From Mantis religiosa (lineage: Eukaryota; Arthropoda; Insecta; Mantodea; Mantidae), in NCBI GenBank assembly GCA_030765055.1, contig CM060954.1, positions 110,243,813 through 110,307,812 on the forward strand: a stretch of 64,000 nucleotides of DNA, in the 5' to 3' direction. Below the pieces are notes generated by a model. That model ran no database searches. It had not been told where the DNA came from and saw only the letters and a program-made list of their open reading frames with translations. The position numbers were made by a program, and so were the translations under genes. Below are positions 36,701-49,014 of this stretch, piece after piece; position 1 is the stretch's first letter; the number at the start of each line of letters is the position of its first letter.

Positions 36701-38780
36701 TCTGGTTGCTAAGCGAATACAGGAAAGTTACCTTTATCCTTGGAATTTTCTTTCCCTCTACTTTATCTTAGTAGTCTTTCATTTCATTCTTTTTGCACTT
36801 GTTTATTTCAGAATTTCTAAGTGTCGACGGTTATCTCAGTGTTACATGGCAAGAAAAGAGGATTCTCTTAGAAGCTCTATCCTCCGAAGTAAGTGTTCTC
36901 CGGGTCTCTAGTGCTCCCAGCCCCCGGTGAGGTGGCTGGTTTTTAGTGCCCCCTCGGTGGAGAGGCTCTGTAAGGGGGAACATCTCTAAACTAGCCGGGA
37001 AGCCTGCATTCTAGATCTGGTAGAGATCCTACCATTCACATAGAGTACAAGTAGAACAGGTCTTCCAAGAGTCAAAGCTTCTACTCCTACATATGAAGCA
37101 CAGCCTGAACTTTTCCAACTGTCACCATTTCTCCCGTTAAAGCTTATGAATTTCAAATAATTTTCCTCGATGGCAGCTTTAATCATGTTATGCTTTCTCC
37201 TTAATTACTATAGATGATTCATTTTAATTGGTTCAATTGAGATTATGATTTCTACAGACTGCTGGATTGTAAGTTAAAGAACTTCAAATACAATGGAAAT
37301 GTTTCTGCTCAATATTGCAGATGCCTAAGAGCTAGTACTGGATAATTCGGTTATGTTGAAGATGATTATTAATATGAAAGGGAGATGTTGAGCATTCCAG
37401 TAAGGAAGTTGGACCGGAGTGTGAAGATTCCAGTAACACACACCGTATTGCGAGGGAGCTACGTGTGGTCGGCTCTACAGGCAATTCTGCTCTAATCAAG
37501 CCACCTCCTTCACGTACTAGCAAGCAGAAAGGAGTGATTGGATGTCGATGAAAAGGAGCAGAAAATGTGAGTGAATGCGAGGCACAAGAGGAACGGAAGA
37601 AAAGAGCCCGTGTTGCGGCGAGAATCCGGTGGCAAAAAAGAGAAGAGGGAAAAAGGAAAAAAGGAGAAAAGTTTCTTAAGAGCAGAGTATTGCATTCTGG
37701 GCACGGCCTATCTCTGCACAAGTTTCTTGCTGGATGTCCGCGGTTGTCTGGATTGTTCGTGTTACTGTTTGATTACTATCGAGGATGCCACTTGCGAGAG
37801 GATACATCAACTGTTGCGACATCCACAAGATTAAATCAGCTGTGTCATCAATGGACTGCGCAGTAGATATCTATCCCAAGTATCATTAAGTTATAGCTGA
37901 GACCTTCCCCACACTTTCTTCACAAACTTTCTCTAATTGCTTTATTCTCTTAGCAGCTTTCAAACTTTTATTGTCCCCGTGAGACTAAAGTAGGAATTAG
38001 TCACATGGCTCTGAACGTCTTAATTTAAGAATGTCCAGAACCAGTAAGTAGCATTCAATACACTTGGAGAATAAAAATAATATAAATTATAGCAGTAATA
38101 AATAATACGAATAGTGAGTCATTTTAGACAATAAATAAATAAAAATCTTAAATACTCCATCCTGGTACCCAATTACTTAAACCAGGAAGTATATTTCAAA
38201 CTTCTAATTTATTGAAATCAAAACAACACAATTAATTACATAAAAATTCTCCAGATTAACCTACAACTAGAAAACAAAGAAAGGAAAGAAAACTGAAAAC
38301 TAAAATAAAACCAAAAGAAACTTCCTACTCAACAACCATAACAAATGCCTTAATTATAATAATTTAAATATAATAATATAATCAACACTTTTATCATTTT
38401 AATTTTACACCTTACTACCATTCTTCAATTACTTAAAAAAAATATAAAACTTCATATAGTTGCTAATAAATTAATTTAATTATTTAATTATTAATTTTTT
38501 AACTACATCAATTATAAATTATAATTACTGCATAACATATTATCTGAAATAAAACAATTTAAAATTTAAACAAACAACAAAACGAAACATAACATCAATA
38601 CATCATCTATTATTATTATTGTTATTATTATTGTTATTATCATTATTATTATAATTATTATCATCATTATCATCATTATGAGTATTATTATTACAGTTAT
38701 TATCTTTATAAATTTTATATATTTAAAACTATTAGATTAAAAATCAGAACACAGATTTTTCATTAACTAAATTTCTATAA
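36701..38780. other. No gene recognised
   Basis: Purine-rich patch 37560-37690. From 38030 on the sequence is extremely AT-rich, with an imperfect ATT-type low-complexity stretch at about 38600-38700. Confidence 0.4.
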
Positions 38781-38790
38781 AGTATTAATG

Positions 38791-38893
38791 CTGGTATCCA
38801 GCACTACAAAACTGGTATCCAGTTCCCTAATTCTAGCTAAAATCTTACTAACCACCTACCGGTAACCGGTAAATGAAGGTACTGGTAACCAGT
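38791..38893. repeat. Cluster of four short palindrome-like motifs
   Basis: CTGGTATCCAG at 38791, ACTGGTATCCAGT at 38811, TACCGGTAACCGGTA at 38857 and ACTGGTAACCAGT at 38881. They stand out in very AT-rich surroundings. No function is known to me. Confidence 0.6.
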
Positions 38894-40056
38894 TATCGTA
38901 ATAAACTAAAACTACCTCACTAAATTACCATACATTTCACAATTATATAAAACAAAGTTATTCACAAATTATAGAAAATACTGAAGAATTTAAAGTATAT
39001 TATACAAAGTACTTATAATAAATCAACTGAGTATAGCTAGAACATTTAACAAGTTCAAAGAGGTTAAAAGATGTACTTTTCTCACTAGTATCATAACATT
39101 TTTAAACTACGCCGTTGTTACCAAATTTGGCTTGTAGTGCATTCACATGGCAGTTACACTTTTGTATTTTCCCACGATTAAATTAGTGTATTAGTGTATA
39201 TCACATGATAAATTTCTCAGGGCTATCGCATTATTTATTCACAATTCAAATTGTCAAACTCGAATTTATGACAATCATTTTCCAATCAACCTACACATTG
39301 TATTGGCAGTTCTGTACTTTCTTTGATCTACATTTCATACTTTTAACTATCACCTAAATATTTGCTTAAACGGTAGCATATATAATTTTGATGAAACTGA
39401 ATTCCTAGAGCAGAACAAATTCTGGAATCTGACGAAAACCTTGATTGAGAATAAAATATCAGAAAGGGATAAAAAGCCATATGATACAACAAATAATCGC
39501 TCCATTTACTAGTTTTATATAATCAATATAACAACGAAGTAGCTACCTTGTCAGTGCCACATCTGTTCACCTATTTTCATATTGGAATCATTGTTTATTT
39601 TACAAAGATTAAAAATAATAACTACCCACATGTTACTTTTCTAAAAGAGTTGCTATAGGCACTGTACGAATTCATTGAGGAAATAATCCTAATAGCAAAA
39701 CAAAACCTTACTTTAACACATAAATAACCACGAGTAGCGTTACAATTGTGCTAATATTGCTTGATGCAGTATTCAGCATAATTAGTTCATTATAGCAATG
39801 ACGTACCAACTACTACAATGACGTAACATCGTTAGGTATTTAAAACTGCGGTGGCTTACCGAGCGAAGATGAAACCGTATTGTGATGTTCCTTTCTCTGA
39901 TAGACGAAGACGGAGAAATCTATATACATAATTACGTAGAAAATGAAGCTAGCTATAGTGAAACAATGGATATTGCACATACATAAATATTTGCAAAAAA
40001 AACTTCACTTATTTTAAGAAAATGGTGTCAATTCTTCTTTCTAATGGAGATCAATT
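38894..40056. other. AT-rich sequence, no gene recognised
   Basis: Nothing supported. Confidence 0.4.
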
Positions 40057-40500
40057 TCACAAACATATTCCTTTCATCATCAGTCCATCAAAAACTTCGT
40101 AGTCTAGGATTGCGGTTACCATGTTATCTTTTTTTTCAATATTACCAAAATCTGAAAACGAAACAAACGTAAAAACAGAAACAACTGCTGGTATTTCAAA
40201 ATTCATTACGCGATGCTTATTTTTTAAAATAAATATATTTTCCCAAACCATTAAATCTATCGGACCATTTAATTGTTTTAATAATTTAACTTCAGGATTT
40301 ATTTCCTGGCTAATGAACTAAAGTGGCCTACTACGGCCGATTTATCAGAATGTTTTTACTTAATGTTACGACAATGTTTCGTTTTGGTTTCCAAATTACG
40401 TTTCGCCTTTCCAATATAAACCTCATCACAATCTAAACAATTAAATTGATAAAAACCAAATTTTTTAGCATTGGGAATTTTATCATTTTTAAGAAAAATG
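40057..40500 (-). pseudogene. Penelope-like element GIY-YIG endonuclease remnant
   Basis: The minus strand near 40345-40475 reads GFYQFNCLDCDEVYIGKAKR, then KHSDKSAVVGHF. This is the core pattern of the Penelope-type GIY-YIG domain: G(I/F)Y...C..C...YIG.t.R followed by a downstream S...H. A stop lies between these parts and the catalytic Arg/Glu region is eroded. The open frame 40057-40251 (MVWENIFILKNKHRVMNFEI) continues in the direction expected for the C-terminal tail. The reverse transcriptase half is not seen upstream. Confidence 0.6.
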
Positions 40501-40642
40501 TAGTAAATTTTTAATATTATATTTATTTTTGAGTAATTAAAGTTATACCAACTTCTTTAAAAAAATTGAAACTGTTTATTAACCTAACGACGATAAATAA
40601 ATGTTTTTAAATTATAATCATTTACTTTTTAAGGGTAATTAA

Positions 40643-41145
40643 TGCCAGAGGTTATACTACCATTAGTCCTGGACCCGTAGGACCAAGGATCCGGGCCTCC
40701 TTCGACCAGGGAGTTACCGAGCTGTCCCGAAAGGGTGCCCGGTGCCTCCGTGGGGCTTTCCATAGAGCAAAACCTAGAGACTAACAAGGCTCCCCTCCAT
40801 CTGGTCCTGTGGACTCAAGACGGGATGGAAGTGGATACGCCACTTACGCACGCCAACTCAAAATTGGGAAGGCTACCGATATGACCTCTGTGGGGCCACC
40901 TGGTGACCTAGCATACCTTCTACTAGCTATGCTGGCTAGTACGCGGGAATATTAATGGCTTCCCTCAACCCCGTCAGGAGACGTACCCGATCTCCCACGG
41001 GTATCGGGAACCACTGCCCTCTCGAGTCCAACCCAATCCGAACAACTCCCAATCAGGGAGGGGCCCGAATGTTCGCACCGAGGTTCCTCTAAAAACGTCA
41101 GAGGTACCACGAGTGCTAGGGGCCCACAGCTTCCACACCACGGCA
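40643..41145 (-). mobile_element. LTR of a BEL/Pao-like element, copy 2 (next to integrase remnant)
   Basis: 503 bp, homologous to 5636-6132 and 45469-45909. On the minus strand it begins TGCCGTGG, just after a purine-rich stretch (AGGGGAAGGGA near 41160) that could be the plus-strand primer, and it ends CTCTGGCA. Its place immediately downstream of the integrase remnant is what suggests it is the 3' LTR. A matching 5' LTR is not present in this region. Confidence 0.6.
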
Positions 41146-41179
41146 ACTGAAGGGGACGGATCCCTTCCCCTACGGGATA

Positions 41180-41790
41180 CTTTTTATGGGTGTAGATACG
41201 TTTAAAATAATTCTCGAGACGGATGGCCAGCTGAACAGGACTTATAATGTGGTTTCCTTCCGAGGTGTGAAGAATAATGGTTCTAATCCGTCCATCATGT
41301 CCTTCTCGTAACCATTACACACATGCTCTCTTCCATATGTGTCTTGTGCATGTGTCCTCTTGTAGTAGGACTACATCACCAACTCTAATTTTTGTACCGT
41401 GGTCTCGAGGCTGATGAACTTCATGGAAATTCCGTAATAACAGCAGCTACTCCTCCCTCCAACGTTTCCAGAAGTGATCAGCTATTTGTTGGCGTAGTCT
41501 AAAGGCCCGTACAAGATCATTCCTTGGTGGTTATGGTCCGGTGGGTATCGTGGTGAGTCGATCACCAACAAGGAAGTGTGCTGGAGTCAATACGTCGCCA
41601 TCATCGTTGTCTCGTATTTAATGCGGCTTCTATGCTAACTAAAACAATCCATAGTCCTTCATTGTCAATAGTGGAACGTCCAAGTACTTTTCGTAGGCAC
41701 CGTTTGGTGGAGCCAATCAGTTTCCCACCATCCTCTCCACCTTAAATTTTGGGCAAGGAACTCGTGAACGTATTTGGTAACTAACTTTAT
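41180..41790 (-). pseudogene. BEL/Pao integrase C-terminal domain remnant
   Basis: The minus strand reads QQIADHFWKRWREE, then LLLLRNFHEVHQP, IRVGDVVLLQED, HIWKRA, EGHDGRIRTI and PVQLAIRLE, in that order. This is the layout of the domain that follows the integrase core in BEL/Pao retroelements, where it helps bind DNA. Several stops interrupt it. The reverse transcriptase, protease, gag and integrase catalytic core are missing from the window, so it is a 5'-truncated or eroded relic. Confidence 0.75.
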
Positions 41791-42588
41791 TCCACACAGT
41801 ATAACAAAGGAAAACAAAAGACATTACATTGGTTACACATAGAGTATATATTGTAGGACGACAGACGTCACAGTTATTTATTCTCCTAAAATAATTTAAG
41901 ATCGGAGTTTATAATTACTTAGCATGCTTTCTAATAATGCTTATATTACAATCCCTAACACCTGCTCACTTATTTCATGGGAAGGAAATGCAGGAAATTG
42001 TTGCTCATTGTTTCAACACCACAGATAATATGAAGAAAAGGAGGCTAATGACTCAATGAATAACACATGAAGAAATTTTCATTACATAGTAATAGATGTT
42101 TTATTATTTCTTAATTTATTTACTACCTTACAATGAATATCATATATATCACATGCATTATATTTGTTTTAGTCATAATCAGTTCTTCTAATTGTTACAT
42201 AAATTAATACTATTTTCTTCTAAAGGCGGTAATGTAAAATTGGCAATTTGTTTGCCTAATGAAATTTGACCCTGGTGTCTGATTTAGTGCACAATTATTA
42301 CCTACAATTCCTGCAAATTTAATCAGCAAATGTTATCTATCAGTAACAATTAAATTGATTCTGCGTCCACATACTGTTCTCACTTTTTGTATTATAATAA
42401 GTGTTAGCCTTCAATCCTACATTCTTATCATGTGTTCTGTTTAAAACTCATATGGTTTTCCTTTCACTTTTGGTCTCCTTAAAACCAAAAATTAGTATGT
42501 GCTCTAAGTTTCCCTCTCCTCCACATAATGGCTGGCACCCTGCGTAAAACCGCTTCTCTCACTTTTCACTTTAACACTCCAATTCTTG
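41791..42588. other. AT-rich sequence, no gene recognised
   Basis: Nothing supported. Confidence 0.4.
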
Positions 42589-42600
42589 CCCAAGGCTTTT

Positions 42601-42858
42601 TTTTTTAATTTATACCCCACCTTTAACTGCAATGGTCATATCGGCAGCCTTTCTCCTTTGGAACATACCGAAGGTGTTAACTCTTGTTCGGTCGATTTTA
42701 ATCATTACATCACGCACAAATTCGCACTCTCATTCATACTTCCAGACTCTGGGGAAGACGGACAGAGAAAAATCCCCACCCCCACCGCCGAGAATCGAAC
42801 CCGGGACCCCTAGCACAGTAGGCAGGTGCTCTACCGACTGAGCTACGGGGCCAGCCTT
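42601..42858 (-). mobile_element. tRNA-derived SINE, family A, full-length copy
   Basis: The minus-strand head reads CCCCGTAGCTCAGTCGGTAG (A box), then CCCGGGTTCGATTCTCGG (B box), then GTGGGGGTGGGGATTTTTCT. The T-run at 42599-42605 is the A tail on the other strand. Near-matching repeats CCCAAGGCTTTT (42589-42600) and CCCAAGCTTTGT (42859-42870) flank it. Homologous to 16496-16699, which has lost the A box. Confidence 0.82.
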
Positions 42859-42870
42859 CCCAAGCTTTGT

Positions 42871-43505
42871 TGTCTCCCTGCTTCTTCTCCTTTACTTTCT
42901 GTATTATGTACTTAAAATAAGTAGAAGTGGAAGTATTGCATTCCACCCGAAATTCCAATTTGACTGGAAATATATAGCTCAAGATCCTGAATCAAAAAAA
43001 GTATGTGTGTATGCATGGGTAGTATGCGTCTTTCTGTCAACAGTGCAATTAAAAACTTAAAGTCGATCAAATACCGAACTTTCTAGTGTAAGATTAACCA
43101 ACACGAAGATTAAAAATGAAACACCCATTCCAGTACACTACTACTTCTAATATGGGATTCTGTTCTGAACATTTTCGTAATTCTGAAATGCCTCCTATGA
43201 TATTGTTTAAATTATTTTGTGCACAAAATATATTTATCATAAATGAATTGAACTTTTTTTGGAATTGCCCCTAAGGTGATCTTCATTCTGAATAATGTTT
43301 GTGTAACTGGCAAACTCACCACACAGAAAACGTCGTCCGATAGGTTCCGGGCCTCACATAGAGATGGCACCACACGTCCAGTTTGACGGAAATCATAATA
43401 TAGTTTGGCTCTATACTAGCTTGTATCCATAGTTACAGATTAATAACTTGTTTAGTTTTTGGATGACAGCATTTTAAACAAGACAAGTGTAGACGTTTCA
43501 CGAAA
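42871..43505. other. No gene recognised; 5' flank of the interrupted mariner
   Basis: I expected a mariner terminal repeat here but could not identify one. Confidence 0.4.
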
Positions 43506-43927
43506 ATGGAGGATTTAAAAAACGAGAACTGAATAACTACTTCCATTTGAAAGACTTAACGCCTACAAAAATCAAGGAGAAAGTTGACAATGCATTGAAA
43601 GAATATGCCCCTACAGTTACAATAATTAAAAGGTGGGTTGCAGAGTTCAAAATGGTACGTACTAGCAGTAGTAATGAGCCTCGTTCTGGACGCCCTTTGG
43701 AAGTCATAACTCCAGAGATCATAACAAAATCATTGTTTAGTACAGGAAGATGACAGCTTAAATTTGATTGAGATAGCATACGCTGTAAACGTATAAAAAC
43801 ATGAGCAGGTTAATGTTTTAAATATCGTTTTGGGCTTTCACAAGGTCTGTGCAAGATGGGATTTGCCTTTGCTGACACCTTATCAAAATTTGAAAACAAT
43901 GACTGTTTCTGTTAAGAAATTGGAGCT

Positions 43928-45022
43928 TCTTCTTCTTCTTCTTCACTCCATGGTTTGGGTAAATCGCCCGTTCCGGCTTCATAGATCTCTCCAGCGTTTC
44001 CTGGATCGTCCTCTGTCTCTTCTTCCTTTTGGATTATAGTTTAGTACTGCATTTGGATATCTTCCATCCTCCATTCTTAATATATGTTCATGCCATTGTT
44101 GCCTTCGTTCTGATATTTTCTCATGGATTGGTTCGATTTGTAATTCCTTTCTAATATCCTCATTTCTTATTTTGTCCAATATTGTACAACCTTTAACACT
44201 TCTTAAAAATTTCAATACTGCAGTCTGTATTTTATTTAAATCCTTTTGTGTTGGCACCCAGGTTTCGCTTCCATATAGTAAAATTAGAATAGCCATTAAT
44301 TTATACATTTTAATTTTTGTATCCCGCATGTTGCTCGGAATTTGTTCACTTTTTCTTCTATATCAGCATTGTTTCTAAAACTCATGTTACATCCTAAATA
44401 TTTAAAACTCGATAATATTATTTACTAAAACAATTTTTGACCTTACATTATAATTTCCCTTATAAGCCATAATTTTTTCTAATATTTTAAAATTATACAT
44501 TTGTCCTATATTATTTAGAGTATACACTGAGTTTTGCAGTTGATTTTCATTCCAATGAATCAATATTTCGTCATCATCAAACAGTAGGGTATTAATATAA
44601 ATATTTTCTTTTATTTTGTTCCTGGGTCTACTAAAATCTTCCATTCACTTAGTATATCGTCCATATATACACTAAAAGGTGTATGTGATAAGCTACACCC
44701 TTGTCTTAGTCCAGTATTGGTTGAAATTCGTTCTGTTAACCTATCCCCAATATCAATTCTTATAGTTGTATTTGTGTATATGCCTTTTATTGCATTAATA
44801 ATGTGTGGTGGGTACCCCTTACTTTCTAATATTTGCCACAGTTTTGATCTATTTTTCTATTAAACGCCTTTTCCAGGTCAATGAATGCGATATATGTTTC
44901 CAAATTCTTTTCCCTTCGTTGTTCAGTTATTTGATTAAGGACAAATGCGACATCTGTACAGGATCGGTCTTTGCGGAATCCACTCTGCTCTTCCCCTATA
45001 AGGTATTCTGTAATTAAGTAAT
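43928..45022 (-). mobile_element. 5'-truncated LINE inserted in the mariner, 8-bp duplication
   Basis: TTGGAGCT at 43920-43927 and again at 45023-45030 brackets the element exactly, and the transposase reading resumes across it. On the minus strand the LINE reads, in order: AFIDLEKAFN, TGLRQGCSLSHTPFSVYMDDI, TLLFDDDEILIHW (degenerate active-site box, DDD for ADD), ILLYGSETWVPTQKDLNKIQ, and GRRDRGRSRKRWRDL near the C-terminus. It ends in a (GAA)n tail at the left edge. The endonuclease domain and the start of the reverse transcriptase are absent. The clade is not assigned. Confidence 0.88.
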
Positions 45023-45468
45023 TTGGAGCTCTACAGTAAAAGTCTCAGTGAATTTATGAGACGGCTTATTATCAAGGATGAAACTTGGATACATCACAGT
45101 ACTCCAGAGAGGAAATCACAGTAAAACAGTGGATCGCGCCATGTGAACCAGCTCCAAGAAAGGCAAAGTCAATTTTGTCAGCTGATAAGTTTATAGCGAG
45201 TTTTCTCTGTGGCGCATAGGGAATTATGTTTATTGATTACATAGAAGGAGGTAAGAGAATCACTGGTGACTATTACGCAAGCTTATTGCAATGTATGAGT
45301 GATGAGGTGGAAAGAACAATACCTCAATAATTGGCAAAGGAAAAAGGTCTACTTTCTTCACGACAATGCTCCGGTGCATTGCCCAATCATTGCAATTGGA
45401 AAAATGTACGAATTAAATTTCTAACTGCCTGAATATCCACCATATTCGACAAAACTAGCACGGAGCCT

Positions 45469-45909
45469 TAGTACTCGTGGTACCTTACTAGAGGAACCTC
45501 GGGCAGAGCATTCGAGCCCCTCCCTGATAGGGAGATGCTCGGATTGGGTTGGACTCGAGGGGGCAGTGTGTTCGCGACGCCCACGTGGAATTGGGTACCT
45601 CTGGCCAGCTACGGCCGCCCGGATTGAGTAGAGTGTTGCCTAATAAGTCCCGGGTACTAGCCTGCAGAGCTAGATTATCAGGCGGCCCAACCGAGGTCTT
45701 CGGTAGTCTTCCCTGCGGGGTTGACGAGCGTAAGTTGCGTATCCAATTCCACCCGTCTTGACGTTGTAGTCGATGGGGGCGCTTTTTAGACTCAAGGTAT
45801 TGCCCCATGGAAAGACCCCCAGAGTTTTCCATCGCTCCCGGTTAGAATAAGGCCCGGGTCCTTTGTCCTACAGGTGCAAGACTAATGGAAGTAGAACCTC
45901 TGTCGTTAA
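45469..45909 (+). mobile_element. LTR fragment inserted in the mariner, copy 3 of the family
   Basis: The sequence matches the complement of 40643-41145 and 5636-6132, starting about 30 bases inside the LTR at TAGTACTCGTGG and running to CCTCTGTCGTTAA. Mariner coding sequence stops on its left (KLARS region) and resumes on its right (LKTFLREW). No clean duplication was found, so rearrangement after insertion is likely. Confidence 0.75.
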
Positions 45910-46020
45910 ACCGTTAAATCTCAAAACATTTCTCAGAGAATGGAGGTTTCGGAGCAACGAGGAGGGCATTCATACGGTAAACAGCTATTTTGAAGATCAT
46001 GATAAATTGCACTACAGAGT

Positions 46021-47676
46021 TGTTTTTTTTATTTTATTTTTATTTTCAATTATAACACCTATATGAAAAATGTATTAGACTTTCTGGAGTTTATGATGGG
46101 TGATAAAGCAAAAGAATAGTTAAATGTTTTTCTTTTATTGTGATGCTTGGGATTTATCAGCCGACAATCATATGTTAAATAAATTTTTTGTGGTTAACCT
46201 TATTTCAGATAAAGAATGTTCCAACGAGTACCAGCAGAAAGTATGGCAGGGAGTGAATGAGGCAGCTTCATGTCAGTTCTACATTATACCGGGTCTGCTA
46301 GGTTAAAACCTTGCTTCATTCAACTGTTTTTGACTGCTTTAAATTAATTTAAGGACTGCAGGTTTGGAGAACAATCACAATATTTTAACTTTACAATAAA
46401 TTGTCTGGAACTAAATTCAATAATGGAGCTTGAGGCTCTATATTTAAAAATAAATAAATTAGTTCTTCTAATAAGAATTTGGAAATTTAGAAATTAACTG
46501 ACAGGCAATTACTGTGTAGTTTATTATGCAATGTTTGAATTATTTTCATTGGTCTCTGCTTTATTTTTATTTTTCTGTGAAATAATTCAAACAATAAAAC
46601 CTTTCCTTTAATTTTAAAAACACAAACGAATAATTTAATAAACAAAATATGCTGGATCAAATAGTGCATGTGAGTTACTCTATATTAATCTTTCAAAAGA
46701 CATTGTACCCGGATGTAGAAGTTATGTATAAAGTACATTCAGTACTAGAAAATAACGCCTAAAACTTGATGGAAAAGTTCCTCTGAAACATTTGAATAAA
46801 ATCCGCTCGGAAAGTTTACACAATGTAGCATCTGCTTCATTCACAATGTGGAAAAGCATGTAGTGACAAAAACGGCGCCTCATTAAAGTGATATGGGCTT
46901 CAAATGTAGGCGTCATACACAGAAGAGTCCTTTCGCCACTAATGTATTGCTTAGCCTTGTTTAGTTGCAACGCGTCACTGGATGTTTTCCAAATTAAGAA
47001 CACGAAAAATTGGAACCATCAGTAACCTAGAAAGAATATTTGCAGACTATAATCACACGATATTTTCAGATCATTAGCATTCTCCCCTCCCCTCCACACA
47101 AAAGGACACACATACACACTCTCCAATATAGACTCTCTCTCTCTCTCTCTCTCTCTCTACTAGGTACTTTAAATAGTAGAGGAATTATTGTTCGTAACCC
47201 ATTCCAAAATTCGGTACTGAGTTTTCACCTGAAATATATTTTTAACTTCCTTGAACAACCAAAATTGACCTTCATTGTGAAGTCTAAATAATCTAACTCA
47301 AAAATGAAGAGTAGGTTACACGAGAGTCTACCGCTTCTTACACAGATTCTAAAAGAAGATTTTAAAGAACATCTCCCCACCTGAAATTACCTTTTTCAAG
47401 GAAAACCTGTCTTATATTTTTAATTTTCTCAAAGAATGGTGAGAGAAGTTTTGATTGATTTATACTTAAATAATTGAAGACGTAACTTTCTTAAGTGCAC
47501 AGGTCTAGTCAACTAGATTTCAAGAAAATCAACAAAAACTTCATAACTTCTGTAAATGATGTGCCAATTATATGATCTTTTAACACATGAACTTTGGTTC
47601 ATTATATTTGTCTTAGTGTTCAGTAATTTCAGTTATCTTTAGCACTTTGTTATAATATTTATAATGAACTTGTTGG
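46021..47676. other. No gene recognised; short (CT)n
   Basis: (CT)n at about 47131-47158. Open frame 46722-47003 (minus) is unrecognised. Confidence 0.4.
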
Positions 47677-48046
<370 letters not shown>

Positions 48047-48290
48047 TGTTTTTATTTTGTAATTTACGTCCCCCAATGTTGTCATATCGGACAATGAATG
48101 AAATGGGTGAAATGATGCTCAAATGAGTCCAGGATCCATGGAGCTTAGGGTTACTCGAAATTCGACTTGAAGGATAAGGGAATACCCCGGAAAAGATCTT
48201 ATCCAGGTAACTCACCCTGACCGAGATACGAACTCGGGACCTCTTGAACGTGAGGCAGACACGCTACCATCTAGGCTACCGAGGCGGGCC
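48047..48290 (-). mobile_element. SINE, family D, with expanded tail
   Basis: Minus-strand head CCCGCCTCGGTAGCCTAGAT, B box GAGTTCGTATCTCGG, the family body, then GGGGGACGTAAATTACAAAA running into (AAT)n. I see no clear flanking duplication. Confidence 0.85.
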
Positions 48291-48419
48291 CTGTCAGAGT
48301 TGTAGAACAACACAAGTCCCTGGAGTTGTGTAGCAATGAAACTCACTAACTCAGCAGCAATTGGAAATGTCTGGAGCTTGAGACATTCTTAATGTCATAC
48401 GATAGAGCTCAGAGAGACG

Positions 48420-48422
<3 letters not shown>

Positions 48423-48501
<79 letters not shown>
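48423..48501. repeat. (AC)n microsatellite, 79 bp
   Basis: Pure AC dinucleotides. Confidence 0.98.
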
Positions 48502-48506
<5 letters not shown>

Positions 48507-48902
48507 ATAATTTTGTCACGGCGGCAGTTAATACCTTCCGCGGCAATATATAGGCCCATCTTTAATTATTTGTAAATAATCTCAAACACCATCTTTATTC
48601 TGAACAATATTTGGGTAATTAGTAAACCGTAAAATATCAACTACCAAAACAAGTAGATCTCATTAAAGAAACAAGTTGTGAAATGAAATATTTTAATGTT
48701 TTAAATGTACATATCCCAGTTATTGTTTATTATTATTTTCAGTTTTTAAACATTTTACCTTTTCCATTACAATCACTGTTCTCTTAATTTCTCACCCAAA
48801 TACAAGTGGAGGAGGCTTCTATTGCAGGAGAGAAAAAGCATACCGAGAGATTGGAAATATTTGCTTTTAGACACCTGAATCAAGGAGAACAGCTTCAGAA
48901 AT

Positions 48903-49012
<110 letters not shown>

Positions 49013-49014
49013 GT

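Larger units (their letters stand above)
43506..46020 (+). pseudogene. Mariner transposase pseudogene split by two insertions
   Basis: Three ordered segments of one transposase. Segment 1 (43506-43927) starts at an ATG (MEDLKN) and contains KDLTPTKIKEKVDNALKEYA, a WVAEFK helix, EPRSGRP and KVCARWDLPLLTP. Segment 2 (45023-45468) contains LELYSKSLSEFMRR and KDETWIHHSTPER with the first catalytic Asp near 45077. It continues with WIAPCEPAPRKAK, IDYIEGGKRITG, and a cttcacgacaatgct stretch encoding the second Asp. Segment 3 (45910-46020) is the C-terminus, LKTFLREWRFRSNEE and VNSYFEDHDKLHYR. The third Asp falls at the second insertion. Stops and frameshifts add to the damage. It is inactive. Confidence 0.88.

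Noticed and set aside
37332..37866. Overlapping open frames on both strands up to 129 residues
   Set aside because: They arise in a purine-rich patch, are Ser/Phe-rich or Lys/Glu-rich, overlap in several frames and show no domain.
42734..42982. Apparent tRNA gene with A and B boxes on the minus strand
   Set aside because: The tRNA-like part is the head of a family A SINE with a body, T/A tail and flanking duplication; acceptor stems do not pair.
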